Positions 32,500 to 40,933 of a stretch of DNA of 64,000 bases are shown here, piece after piece. The notes under the pieces were generated by a model, which worked only from the letters and a program-made list of their open reading frames with translations, was not told the DNA's origin and searched no databases. Every line of letters begins with the position of its first letter. Positions within the stretch are counted from its first letter, which is position 1. This DNA is from an uncultured Phascolarctobacterium sp. (GTDB taxonomy: Bacteria > Bacillota > Negativicutes > Acidaminococcales > Acidaminococcaceae), in the NCBI GenBank assembly GCA_947589605.1, contig CANQBR010000004.1, positions 19,292-83,291 on the forward strand, read 5' to 3'. Made by a program: the position numbers and the translations under genes.

Positions 32500-34554
32500 A
32501 TGTATAAAAACCTGTTGATCAAGATCGCTGCTGCCTTCGGCCTGTGGCTGCTGCTCACCTTGGAGGCCACCGCCTGCTGGGGCCGTTATGCAACTTTGCA
32601 GCCTTTCCCTTTCAACGAATATCATTTTCTGGCGATCGATCATCTGCTGCGGGATGCTCTCTTGATTTGTCTTTTCTACTGCTGCTATCGAAAACGTTCG
32701 TCTTTGAAGAAATGGGCAGCCGCCTATTTTCCCGTGCTGGTGACGGGCGTCTTGTATTTGGGCTTAGCCGGCTTCATGCTGAAGCAATTGAGCCTCGAAT
32801 TTAATTTTGAAAGTGTGCTCGCCGTTGTGACGGGCACTTTCAACAATATTTTTTTGGTGCTATTGGCCGCCCTCTTCTATCATGCCCGAGGCGGCCGAGC
32901 GAGCAAAGCTGTCTATTTTGCCGTTTACTTTTTCACCGCCATCGCCATCGTTTTCGACGGCTTTTATTTTTGGCAGACTTCCATGCACGTGGAGAGCGTG
33001 CTCTTTCAAAATTTGAATTTTTATGCGGCCAAGGGCGTGCTGGCCACCATGAGCCCTCTGCTCTTAGGAGGCATAGCCGTCCTCATCCTTCTCATCGTGT
33101 TGCTCTTTCGCCCGGGACCGTCTCGAGGGCTGCGGGAAAGTTTGCTCCATTTGAGCATAGGGCTCTTTACCGCCCTTCTCTGCTGCAATTTGGTGAGCGG
33201 CGTGCTGGCTCGGGCCGCTCTTTACGGTGTGGAAGAAGCGGTGGGTCTCTATGCCGAAGTGGAAAGCGAAAAAGTACGCTATCGCTATCGTGCCCTCGTG
33301 GCCTATCCCGTCAATGTGAATTTTGCGGCTAAAGCTCTCTTCGACTCCGACAAGAGAGCGGTGGCCGTGAAGGAGCGGCAGTTGACAGAAAAAGATATCG
33401 CCGCTCTCAACGAGCTGGGCATCAAAGTGCCGCGCCCGGCGGTGCCTCTCAGGCCGCCTGCTTACGAGCGGGTAGTGCTTTTGATCTTAGAATCGGTGCA
33501 CAGAGACTACTGCCATCATTACAATCCGGCGATCCCGGCGGAGGCCACGCCGTTTTTGGACAGCCTTCTGCAAAAATATCCTCACATGGACCGCTACTAT
33601 GCCTCGGCCATCCCTACCATTCAGGGGCTCAACGCCACCTTTCGCTCTCACTTGATCATGGACAGAGACATGGAGGGCCGCAACACCCCCAGCATTTTTC
33701 GCAGCCTGCAGGCCGTGGGCTTTCGAGGCATCTTCATGAATGCTTCCAGTCAATATTACGCCGATGAGCTGCGGGAATATCCCGAGCAGTACGGTATGAA
33801 AGAATACTATGCCAAAGAGCACTTGGAGAAAGAGGGCTACACCGGGGCCAGCGGCTGGGGCTTTCACAACGACGTGATGTATGAGGAAGCCGTGAGACTT
33901 TTGGATAAACATCGGCGGGAAAAACTTTTTCTCGTCTGCAAAACTTTGGACATGCACCAGCCCTATCCTTACACAGGCATAAATTGGAACGACCAGCCCG
34001 ATACTGTACAGCACAGCGATTTCGCTACGGTGCGGGGCATGTATTGGGTGGACAAAACACTGGAAAAATTTTTCGCCGCAGTAAGAGAGCGGGGCCTCAT
34101 GGACGAGGGCACTCTTTTTATCATCACCGCCGATCACAACCCTCACAGCGGAGGAGAATACACCAAGTTGGTGAGCAAGCCGGAGGACAGGCAGAGCATC
34201 GCTCCCATCCCCTTGCTTTTCATCGGCGAAGATCTGAGACCTTTCAAGGAATTGGACGGCGCACAATTTGCGTCTCAGATCGATCTGGCCCCCACTTTGC
34301 TCCATCTCTTGGGGGCGAAGGTGCCGGCTCTTTTCATGGGCCGCGATCTTTTGGCTCCCGCCGAGCTGCCTTACGCTCTGGGTTATTTCGGAGGCACGGC
34401 CTTTTATCACAGCGAAAGAGCTCACATCGTAGACGAGATGGCGGCCCCGGTACAGGATAAATATCAAGATGCTCTCAGCAATTACATCGTTCACGAATAC
34501 GGGCGCTGGCATCGCTTGGCAGGAGAAAAAAATGACGACAGCGACGGAGAGTAG
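32500..34554 (+). CDS. LTA-synthase-like membrane sulfatase-fold protein
   Basis: This 684-residue protein has five N-terminal membrane helices within about the first 230 residues and a large extracytoplasmic alkaline-phosphatase/sulfatase-fold domain. Likely metal sites are ILESVHRDYCHHY and FIITADHNPHSGGEY; SAIPTIQGLNATF probably carries the catalytic threonine, and LFLVCKTLDMHQPY contains a further conserved block. The family transfers glycerol phosphate or phosphoethanolamine from lipids to envelope acceptors. A diderm Firmicute does not make classical LTA, so the acceptor may be a glycan or lipid A. The ATG at 32500 follows AAGGAGG. Confidence 0.87.
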   Translation: MYKNLLIKIAAAFGLWLLLTLEATACWGRYATLQPFPFNEYHFLAIDHLLRDALLICLFYCCYRKRSSLKKWAAAYFPVLVTGVLYLGLAGFMLKQLSLEFNFESVLAVVTGTFNNIFLVLLAALFYHARGGRASKAVYFAVYFFTAIAIVFDGFYFWQTSMHVESVLFQNLNFYAAKGVLATMSPLLLGGIAVLILLIVLLFRPGPSRGLRESLLHLSIGLFTALLCCNLVSGVLARAALYGVEEAVGLYAEVESEKVRYRYRALVAYPVNVNFAAKALFDSDKRAVAVKERQLTEKDIAALNELGIKVPRPAVPLRPPAYERVVLLILESVHRDYCHHYNPAIPAEATPFLDSLLQKYPHMDRYYASAIPTIQGLNATFRSHLIMDRDMEGRNTPSIFRSLQAVGFRGIFMNASSQYYADELREYPEQYGMKEYYAKEHLEKEGYTGASGWGFHNDVMYEEAVRLLDKHRREKLFLVCKTLDMHQPYPYTGINWNDQPDTVQHSDFATVRGMYWVDKTLEKFFAAVRERGLMDEGTLFIITADHNPHSGGEYTKLVSKPEDRQSIAPIPLLFIGEDLRPFKELDGAQFASQIDLAPTLLHLLGAKVPALFMGRDLLAPAELPYALGYFGGTAFYHSERAHIVDEMAAPVQDKYQDALSNYIVHEYGRWHRLAGEKNDDSDGE

Positions 34555-35275
34555 CTCACATAAAGCAGCTCTCTTTCAAAAAAATGCGGAAAAATTTTTA
34601 GAGGCACTGGCTGCTTACTCTGCGCCTCTCGTCTTCAACCCCTGGCGGGACTGGGACGAAGGAGGCAGCGACATCGGTCCGAGAGGAGCAGAGGTGCGCA
34701 GAAATAATCTGCGCCGCTATTTAGAGCTGCGCCGCGAAGCCCGCTGGCTTTTCATCGCCGAAGGGCTGGGTTATCAGGGAGGCCATTTCAGCGGCCTCGC
34801 CCTCACCTGCGAGCGCATCATTTTGGGCCGGCATCCCAAAGTAAGACCCGAAGCTGTGTTGGGCGAGTGGCGCTATGAACGGACCAGCAACGCCGCCAGC
34901 CCTCTCTTGAACAAAACTCAAAAAGAAAAAGGTTTCAACGAGCCCAGTGACACGGTGGTGTGGGAAGCCATCAACAGACACAGTTTGGCCCCGCGGGACG
35001 TCATCCTTTGGAATATTTTTCCTTTTCATCCTCATAAAGCCGGCAATTTATTGAGCAATCGCACGCCGACTGCCGAAGAATTGAAAACGGGTTTGGTTTA
35101 CGCCCGTCGGCTTTTGCGCTTGGTGCCGGGCATGAAGATAGTGGCCATCGGGCAAAAGGCCGCCGCAACTTTGAAAGAGGCGGGGCTGAGTTGCGAGGCG
35201 GTGCGCCATCCCTCTATGGGAGGCGCGGCTCGGTTCAAAGAGGAAGCAGCGCGTATTTTTGCTGAAACAAAATAA
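34532..35275 (+). CDS. Uracil-DNA-glycosylase-fold protein
   Basis: This 247-residue protein is of the UDG superfamily. The central blocks LFIAEGLGYQGGHFSGLALT, VILWNIFPFHPH and VRHPSMGG line up with the three catalytic and DNA-binding motifs of the family, where the third is usually HPS. It does not fit the classic UNG or family 4 [4Fe-4S] pattern, as the cysteine set is absent, so it may be a variant with a different substrate. The ATG at 34532 (AGGAGA upstream) overlaps the previous gene by 23 bases. Confidence 0.8.
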   Translation: MTTATESSSHKAALFQKNAEKFLEALAAYSAPLVFNPWRDWDEGGSDIGPRGAEVRRNNLRRYLELRREARWLFIAEGLGYQGGHFSGLALTCERIILGRHPKVRPEAVLGEWRYERTSNAASPLLNKTQKEKGFNEPSDTVVWEAINRHSLAPRDVILWNIFPFHPHKAGNLLSNRTPTAEELKTGLVYARRLLRLVPGMKIVAIGQKAAATLKEAGLSCEAVRHPSMGGAARFKEEAARIFAETK

Positions 35276-35304
35276 AAAAGCTGCATTAAGAGCGAGGTAA
35301 AAGA

Positions 35305-36105
35305 ATGCTTTTAGGCACTCTGTCGAGAGAAGAAACTATGAATTTGGCCCTGGTGTTGGGCAAAGTGCTGCTGAAAAGCGGAGCCGAGACCAATAGGGTG
35401 GAGGAGACCGTGATCCGTTTCTGCCGAGCCAACGGTTATGCGGACGTGAATGTTTTCGCCACGCCTTTATTGATCATTTTGGGAGACGAGACCACCGACG
35501 GCATGACGTTGATCTGCCGCATTCGCTACCGCAGCGTCAACTTAAGTCTCATCAGCGAGATCAATGCCTTCAGCTTCGACTTGGCCAAGTGGGACAAAAA
35601 TTACGAAGAGACCAAGATCTGGCTGGAAGATAAATTGAAAGAGACGCCGCCCTTCGATCGCTGGCAAGTGATCTTGGCCTCGGCAGTAGGGAGCGCCGCT
35701 TTTGCCGGGATGCTGGGAGGCAACAGTCACGATTTCGCCGCTGCTTTTTTCGTGGGCGGTTTGAGCATGGCTCTTTTAAAAATTTTAGCCGGTTACAGGC
35801 CCAGTGCTTTCTGGGAGAATGCTTTGGCGGGGACGGCCATCGGCGCGCTGGCTCTCTTGTGCTGCGCCTTCAGCATCCAATGCACCATGGAGAACATCAT
35901 CGTCGGCGCTCTCATGCCTTTTTTGCCGGGCATGGCCTTCACCAACGGCCTGCGCGATTATATGGCGGGAGATCTGATCAGCGGCAATGCCCGCATTTCC
36001 GAGGCGCTGCTTTTCGCCATCTCCATCGCCATCGGTCTGACGGCCGTGCTGTTGGCTTGGAACCGGTGGGGTTGGGATCTATGGGGGATGGAAGTATGGA
36101 AATGA
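35305..36105 (+). CDS. Threonine/serine exporter ThrE family, large subunit-like
   Basis: This 266-residue membrane protein is of the ThrE/YjjP type. It has a soluble N-terminal part with LGKVLLKSGAETNRVEETV (about 13-31) and CRIRYRSVNL, then five hydrophobic helices from about residue 115 to the C-terminus. It corresponds to the N-terminal half of ThrE. The C-terminal half is encoded by the next, overlapping gene, as in E. coli yjjP-yjjB, where the pair exports amino or organic acids. The transported compound is not determined. Confidence 0.9.
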   Translation: MLLGTLSREETMNLALVLGKVLLKSGAETNRVEETVIRFCRANGYADVNVFATPLLIILGDETTDGMTLICRIRYRSVNLSLISEINAFSFDLAKWDKNYEETKIWLEDKLKETPPFDRWQVILASAVGSAAFAGMLGGNSHDFAAAFFVGGLSMALLKILAGYRPSAFWENALAGTAIGALALLCCAFSIQCTMENIIVGALMPFLPGMAFTNGLRDYMAGDLISGNARISEALLFAISIAIGLTAVLLAWNRWGWDLWGMEVWK

Positions 36106-36548
36106 ACCCTTTGCTGTCGTTTCTTCTGGCCTTCGTAGCCACCATGGCCTTCGCCATCCTCTTTCAAGCGCCGAGATCGACTTTGCCTTGCAGCGGCTTT
36201 GTAGGAGCGTTGGGCTGGGTGATCTTCGTGCTCATGTCCAAAAATTTCGAGTACAGCACGCCTGTGGCCAATTTTTGCGCCACCGTTCTTTTGGCGGCGG
36301 CGGGAGAACTTTCCGCTCGCATCTTCAAACAGCCGTCTACCGTCTACATCATACCGGGCATCATACCGTTGGTGCCGGGGCTGGGGATGTATCAGGGCAT
36401 GGCGAAATTGATCGCCAAAAATTACGAAGCCGGCATGAGCAGTTTGTTGGGAGCTCTTTTAGACTCCATCGCCATCGCTTTGGGCTTGATGATGGTGACC
36501 AGCATCTTCAGGATATTTAAAATGAGAAAAAAGGAAGGGCACTTATGA
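36096..36548 (+). CDS. Threonine/serine exporter, small subunit-like (YjjB type)
   Basis: This 150-residue membrane protein with about five helices includes SFLLAFVATMAFAILFQAP and PGIIPLVPGLGMYQGM, the latter being the signature of the ThrE C-terminal domain. It starts inside the end of the previous gene (ATG at 36096; an ATGA overlap start at 36102 is equally possible) and in turn overlaps metF by four bases. It forms a two-subunit exporter with its neighbour. Confidence 0.9.
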   Translation: MEMNPLLSFLLAFVATMAFAILFQAPRSTLPCSGFVGALGWVIFVLMSKNFEYSTPVANFCATVLLAAAGELSARIFKQPSTVYIIPGIIPLVPGLGMYQGMAKLIAKNYEAGMSSLLGALLDSIAIALGLMMVTSIFRIFKMRKKEGHL

Positions 36549-37402
36549 AAAAGATCGGCGAGATCTTAACTAACGGTAAAGTGAATATCTCCTGCGAAGT
36601 TTTTCCTCCCAAACAGGGAAAAGGCTTGGCCAATGCTTTTGAGGTAGTAGATAAGATCGCGGCTTCTCATCCCAGCTACATCAGCGTCACCTACGGGGCA
36701 GGGGGCAGCAACGCCGGCGAGACGGTGAAGATAGCCGAGCACATCGAAAAAAGTTCTCTTACGGCTTTGGCTCATCTCACCTGTGCCGGCGCCGCAAGAG
36801 AAGAGATCGACGCTTCTTTGCAAAAATTGCGAGCTGCGGGCGTGAGAAATATTTTGGCTTTGCGAGGCGACTTGAACGAAAGGCTCGTCTGCCGAGCTTT
36901 TCCTCATGCCGTCGATCTGGTGAGCTACATCAAAAAACAGGGAGACTTTTGTTTGGGGGGCGCCGCTTATCCCGAGGGGCATCCCGAGTCGCTCACCATG
37001 GGAGAAGACATCGAGCACACCAAGGCCAAGGTGGCGGCGGGATTGGACTTTTTGGTGACGCAAATGTTTTTCGACAACAACATTTTATATAATTACATGT
37101 TCCGTTTGCTGCGGGCCGGTATAGAAGTGCCGGTGGTGCCGGGCATCATGCCCGTTACTTCCGCCGCTCAGATCGCCCGCATCTGTCAATTGAGCGGGAC
37201 AAAATTGCCGCCCAATTTTCGCTCGATGGTGGAGAGATTTGCCGATCACCCTGCGGCTCTGCAGCAGGCCGGCATCAATTATGCGGTGGGACAGATCATC
37301 GACCTCATCGCCAACGGCTTCAACAACGTCCACATCTACACCATGAATAAACCGCAAGTTTTCGGCGGCATCATGGCGGCCATGGGTGAGATAGTGAAAT
37401 GA
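36545..37402 (+). CDS. metF: 5,10-methylenetetrahydrofolate reductase
   Basis: This 285-residue FAD-dependent TIM-barrel enzyme makes 5-methyl-THF, the methyl donor for methionine synthase. Typical blocks are ISCEVFPPK with the catalytic Glu near the N-terminus, YISVTYGAGGS, LTALAHLTCAG, ILALRGD, and FLVTQMFFDN. It overlaps the upstream exporter gene and the downstream MetH-activation gene by four bases each. That links it in one operon with the methionine synthase parts, so it supplies their methyl group. Confidence 0.96.
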   Translation: MKKIGEILTNGKVNISCEVFPPKQGKGLANAFEVVDKIAASHPSYISVTYGAGGSNAGETVKIAEHIEKSSLTALAHLTCAGAAREEIDASLQKLRAAGVRNILALRGDLNERLVCRAFPHAVDLVSYIKKQGDFCLGGAAYPEGHPESLTMGEDIEHTKAKVAAGLDFLVTQMFFDNNILYNYMFRLLRAGIEVPVVPGIMPVTSAAQIARICQLSGTKLPPNFRSMVERFADHPAALQQAGINYAVGQIIDLIANGFNNVHIYTMNKPQVFGGIMAAMGEIVK

Positions 37403-38082
37403 GCTGCCGCATCGAATTCAATGCCGCCGAGGCAGTGCGCTACATGGGAGCGAAGAGGGACGATGCCGCCGCCCTCCTTTTGGCAGAAGAAGCCTATTTT
37501 CATTTGCGCAACGAAGTGCAGCCTCGCCATCTTCTCATTCTAAGTTTGATGAAGAGCGATGAAGAGAAAGGCACCGTGATCTTAGCCGACGGCACCTGCT
37601 TTCATTCGCAAAGTTTGGCCCGACATTTGCAAGGCTGTGAGGCCGTGCTGCTTTTGGCGGCCACATTGGGAGCGAAGGTGGACGCCGCCGTTCGTCGCCT
37701 CAGCATAAAACGCATCGCTTTGGGAGCGGCGGCCCAGGCAGTGGGAGCGGCCCTCATCGAAACTTATTGCGATAAAGTGACAGCCGCGTACGAAAAAGAA
37801 AAGGCCGCAGATTTCACTTTGCTGTCTCGTTTTTCTCCCGGTTACGGCGATTGGGACTTGACAGAACAGAGCAGCCTTTGCCGACGCATGGCCACGGAGA
37901 AGATAGGCCTGACTTTGACGACGGGGCTGATGCTGGCTCCCGCCAAATCGGTGACGGCCGTCATCGGCCTGCGCAAGAAAGCCGTTTGCGAAGGCGATGC
38001 ATTTGAAAAACAGCAAAACAAAAACGCAAAGGGCAGAAGCTGCGCTTCTTGCGGCAAAAAAGATTGCCCTTTCAGGATATAG
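37399..38082 (+). CDS. Stand-alone MetH reactivation-domain protein
   Basis: This 227-residue protein resembles the C-terminal AdoMet-binding activation domain of cobalamin-dependent methionine synthase. The RFSPGYGDWDL motif and the LTTGLMLAPAKSVTAVIGL stretch are hallmarks. The domain reductively remethylates inactive cob(II)alamin. Here it is a separate polypeptide just upstream of a MetH that lacks it. The C-terminus ends in a cysteine cluster (SCASCGKKDCPF, CxxCxxxxC) that may bind iron-sulfur or zinc and is worth noting. It overlaps metF by four bases. Confidence 0.9.
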   Translation: MSCRIEFNAAEAVRYMGAKRDDAAALLLAEEAYFHLRNEVQPRHLLILSLMKSDEEKGTVILADGTCFHSQSLARHLQGCEAVLLLAATLGAKVDAAVRRLSIKRIALGAAAQAVGAALIETYCDKVTAAYEKEKAADFTLLSRFSPGYGDWDLTEQSSLCRRMATEKIGLTLTTGLMLAPAKSVTAVIGLRKKAVCEGDAFEKQQNKNAKGRSCASCGKKDCPFRI

Positions 38083-38091
38083 GTGAAGAAA

Positions 38092-40482
38092 ATGACTGAA
38101 CTGACAGAAATTTTAGGTAAAGAATTGCTCTTCTTCGACGGGGCCACCGGCACCATGCTGCAGGCTATGGGCTTAAAGCCGGGAGAATTGCCCGAAAGAT
38201 GGAACCTGACCCATCCCGAGCGTTTGTACGAAGTACACAAGGCTTATTACGATGCGGGCTGCAATTTTGTGAAGAGCAACACTTTCGGCGCCAATCGTTT
38301 GAAATTGGCCGGCTCGGGTCTGGATCAAGAGCAGGTGATCAAGGCGGCGGTAAATATCGCCAAAAAAGCAGCCGCAGGCCGCGACAAAAAATATGTGGCC
38401 TTGAACATCGGGCCCTTGGGCCGTTTGCTCGCTCCTTACGGCGATCTTGCTTTTGAAGAAGCAGTAGACATATTCGGCGAGCTCTGCCGCTTGGGCGCCG
38501 CCGCCGGAGCCGACTGCATCCTCATCGAAACTATGAGCGATATCTACGAGGCCAAGGCAGCCATCCTCGCCTGTAAAGAAAATTGCCAACTGCCCATCTT
38601 CATCACCTTCACCTTCGACGAAGACGGCAAGCTGCTCACCGGGGGCACGGTGGCAGCCGCCGCTATCATGGCCGAGGCTTTGGGCTGCGCGGCGGTGGGC
38701 TTCAACTGCGGCCTCGGACCGAAACAATTGGCGCCGCTCTTGCCTCAGCTGTTGGCGGCGGTGAACATCCCCGTCATCGTCAACCCCAACGCCGGGCTGC
38801 CCACAGAAAAAGACGGCAAAACTTTTTTTGCCGTGGGCCCCGCTGAATTTGCTTCTTTGATGTACGACTTGGTCGCTCAGGGCGTGAGCATCGCCGGCGG
38901 CTGCTGCGGCACCACCCCCGAACATTTGAAAAAAGAGATCGCTTTGTGCCGGTCTCTGCCGGCGGGAGGAAGAAGAAACAATCATCACACCGCCGTCACT
39001 TCTCACGGGCAGGCTCTCTTCATCGGGCCTCACCCTCTCTTGATCGGCGAAAGGATCAATCCCACGGGCAAACCCCGTTTGCAAGAAGCTCTGCGACAAA
39101 AAGATCTGGATCACATCTGCCGTATCGGCCTGGAAGAAGCAGAGCAGGGAGCCCATATCTTGGACGTGAACGTGGGCTTGCCGGGTATCGACGAGGAAAA
39201 AATTTTGGCCGAGGCTGTCTGCCGCCTGCAGGCTGTCACCGACGTGCCGCTTGAGATCGACAGCTCTTCTCCAGCTGCTTTGGAAAAAGCACTGCGCCTT
39301 TATAACGGCAAGCCTCTTTTGAATTCGGTGAGCGGCAAAGAAGAGAGCCTCAAGGCTGTGCTGCCTTTGGCGAAAAAATACGGGGCCGCGCTGGTGGCTC
39401 TGGCCTTGGACGACGACGGCATCCCCGCCACGGCAGCGGGGCGTATCAAGATCATCGATAAGATCATCAAAAGAGCCGAAGAAGCGGGCATCGAGAGCCG
39501 CGAGATCGTGGCCGATCCTCTGGCCCTCACCATCAGCACCGGCACGGAAAATGCGGCGGTGGCCCTTGAAGTGGTGGCCGAGATGAAAAAAAGAGGGCAG
39601 GCCACCGTGCTGGGCATCAGCAACATCTCTTTCGGCCTGCCGGCGAGAGAAGCTATCAACGCCGCCTTTTTCGCTCAAGCTTTGGGGGCGGGGCTGAGCT
39701 GCGCCATCATCAACCCGGGCAGCAAGGCCATGCTGGACGCATATTACGGCTTCAGAGCTTTAAAAGGTCAAGACGAAGGTTTTAAAGATTATCTTGCCCA
39801 TTATGCGGCTCAAGAAAAGCAAAAAGAGGCGGAGCCCAAAAAATTTGCTACTCTCGGGTTGAGAGAGGCTATCGAAAAGGGCTTAGCCGGGGCAGCGGCA
39901 GAGGCAGCGAAAGAGGCTTTGAAAAATTTTGCGCCTTTAGAGCTCATCGACGGCGAAATGATACCGGCTTTGGAAGCGGTGGGCAAAGGTTTTGAAGAGA
40001 AAAAGCTTTTTTTGCCGCAACTTTTGATGAGCGCCGATGCGGCCAAGGCCGCCTTCGAGGTTTTGCGCAACGAGGTGGGGGCTGCCTCCCATCGGCAGGG
40101 CCCGCTGGTGATCATGGCCACGGTGGAAGGGGACATCCACGACATCGGGAAAAATATCGTGAAGGCGCTTTTGGAAAATTACGGCTATCAAGTGCTGGAC
40201 TTAGGTAAAGACGTGCCGGCGGCCGAAGTGCTGGCCCAAGCACAAAAGACCGGGGCCAAGGCCGTGGGCCTGAGCGCTTTGATGACCACCACCTTAAAAG
40301 CCATGGAGCGGACCATCGAGGCCTTGCACGCCGCTGCCTCCTGCAAGATCGTGGTGGGGGGAGCCGTGCTGACGGAAGAGTATGCTCGGCAGCTGAGGGC
40401 CGATGCCTACGCGCCCAACGCCGTGAGCGCCGTGCGCTGCATCAACGAGATCTTTGCGCAAGAAAAGGAGGACGGACGATGA
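38092..40482 (+). CDS. metH: Cobalamin-dependent methionine synthase, lacking activation domain
   Basis: This 796-residue enzyme transfers methyl from methyl-THF to homocysteine through B12. Domains in order are the homocysteine methyltransferase barrel (FDGATGTMLQ; zinc cysteines in GFNCGLGP and GGCCGTTPEH), the pterin-binding barrel from about residue 310 (IGERINPTGKP), the cap helices, and the B12-binding Rossmann domain with GDIHDIGKN (about 680). It stops there, with no activation domain; that part is the upstream gene. I chose the ATG at 38092 with AGGTGA upstream; GTG at 38083 is in frame. Confidence 0.95.
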   Translation: MTELTEILGKELLFFDGATGTMLQAMGLKPGELPERWNLTHPERLYEVHKAYYDAGCNFVKSNTFGANRLKLAGSGLDQEQVIKAAVNIAKKAAAGRDKKYVALNIGPLGRLLAPYGDLAFEEAVDIFGELCRLGAAAGADCILIETMSDIYEAKAAILACKENCQLPIFITFTFDEDGKLLTGGTVAAAAIMAEALGCAAVGFNCGLGPKQLAPLLPQLLAAVNIPVIVNPNAGLPTEKDGKTFFAVGPAEFASLMYDLVAQGVSIAGGCCGTTPEHLKKEIALCRSLPAGGRRNNHHTAVTSHGQALFIGPHPLLIGERINPTGKPRLQEALRQKDLDHICRIGLEEAEQGAHILDVNVGLPGIDEEKILAEAVCRLQAVTDVPLEIDSSSPAALEKALRLYNGKPLLNSVSGKEESLKAVLPLAKKYGAALVALALDDDGIPATAAGRIKIIDKIIKRAEEAGIESREIVADPLALTISTGTENAAVALEVVAEMKKRGQATVLGISNISFGLPAREAINAAFFAQALGAGLSCAIINPGSKAMLDAYYGFRALKGQDEGFKDYLAHYAAQEKQKEAEPKKFATLGLREAIEKGLAGAAAEAAKEALKNFAPLELIDGEMIPALEAVGKGFEEKKLFLPQLLMSADAAKAAFEVLRNEVGAASHRQGPLVIMATVEGDIHDIGKNIVKALLENYGYQVLDLGKDVPAAEVLAQAQKTGAKAVGLSALMTTTLKAMERTIEALHAAASCKIVVGGAVLTEEYARQLRADAYAPNAVSAVRCINEIFAQEKEDGR

Positions 40483-40739
40483 AGATCTTTTTTTGGCGGC
40501 ACAACAAAACTTATCACAGCCACAGCATGATCGACGAACCGTGCGTGAGCAGCGAATTTTATTTGGACGCCGTCGCCATCGTCGCGGCAAAAGATAAAGA
40601 AGAGGCGTTGGCTCTTTTGGCGGCAGAGAAGAAAGGCTGGCGCATCGAAGATCTGCGGGCTCTGCCTTGTCGAGAGATGGATATCGAGCAAGCGCAGATC
40701 GTTTTCGGCGAGTTGCGGGGCACCATCCAGCACCTGTAA
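40479..40739 (+). CDS. Small protein coupled to metH, unknown function
   Basis: I do not recognise this 86-residue soluble protein. Its ATG overlaps the metH stop by four bases, and metH ends with a GGAGG-like stretch that serves as its ribosome-binding site, so it is surely translated with metH. The N-terminus is basic and histidine-rich (FFWRHNKTYHSHS). The rest is an alternating strand/helix pattern (AVAIVAAKDKEEALALLAAEKKGW) ending in an acidic helix. It may assist B12 handling or the MetH/activator interaction, but that rests only on position. A terminator follows it. Confidence 0.8.
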   Translation: MKIFFWRHNKTYHSHSMIDEPCVSSEFYLDAVAIVAAKDKEEALALLAAEKKGWRIEDLRALPCREMDIEQAQIVFGELRGTIQHL

Positions 40740-40766
40740 AAAAAGAAAAAACCGTTAAAAACAAAG

Positions 40767-40797
40767 GGCCGTCGGGCACAAATACCGGCGGTCTTTT
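40767..40797 (+). terminator. Terminator of the metF-metH operon
   Basis: GGCCGTCGG (40767-40775) pairs with CCGGCGGTC (40785-40793), with one G-U and one mismatch, followed by TTTT. It lies 28 bases after the 86-residue gene. Confidence 0.7.
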
Positions 40798-40848
40798 GCT
40801 TGGAAAAAACGGGGGAGCAAATTTAAACGAACGATTAACGAAATTTCT

Positions 40849-40876
40849 TTGTTCTGAAAATAAAAAATGTTACAAT
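40849..40876 (+). promoter_or_regulatory. Predicted promoter of the outer-membrane protein gene
   Basis: TTGTTC (40849-40854) and TACAAT (40871-40876) are spaced by 16 bases. The -10 is preceded by TGT, giving an extended -10 form. It lies about 58 bases before the ATG. Confidence 0.5.
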
Positions 40877-40933
40877 ATAAACAATGAAAGTTTTTCACAC
40901 AGTGGGTTAAGTGTGAAAGGAAGACAAACCGTA

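Noticed and set aside
37399..40482. MetH broken by a frameshift
   Set aside because: The activation domain lies upstream of, not after, the metH frame, and both frames have proper starts and stops. This is a genuine split arrangement.
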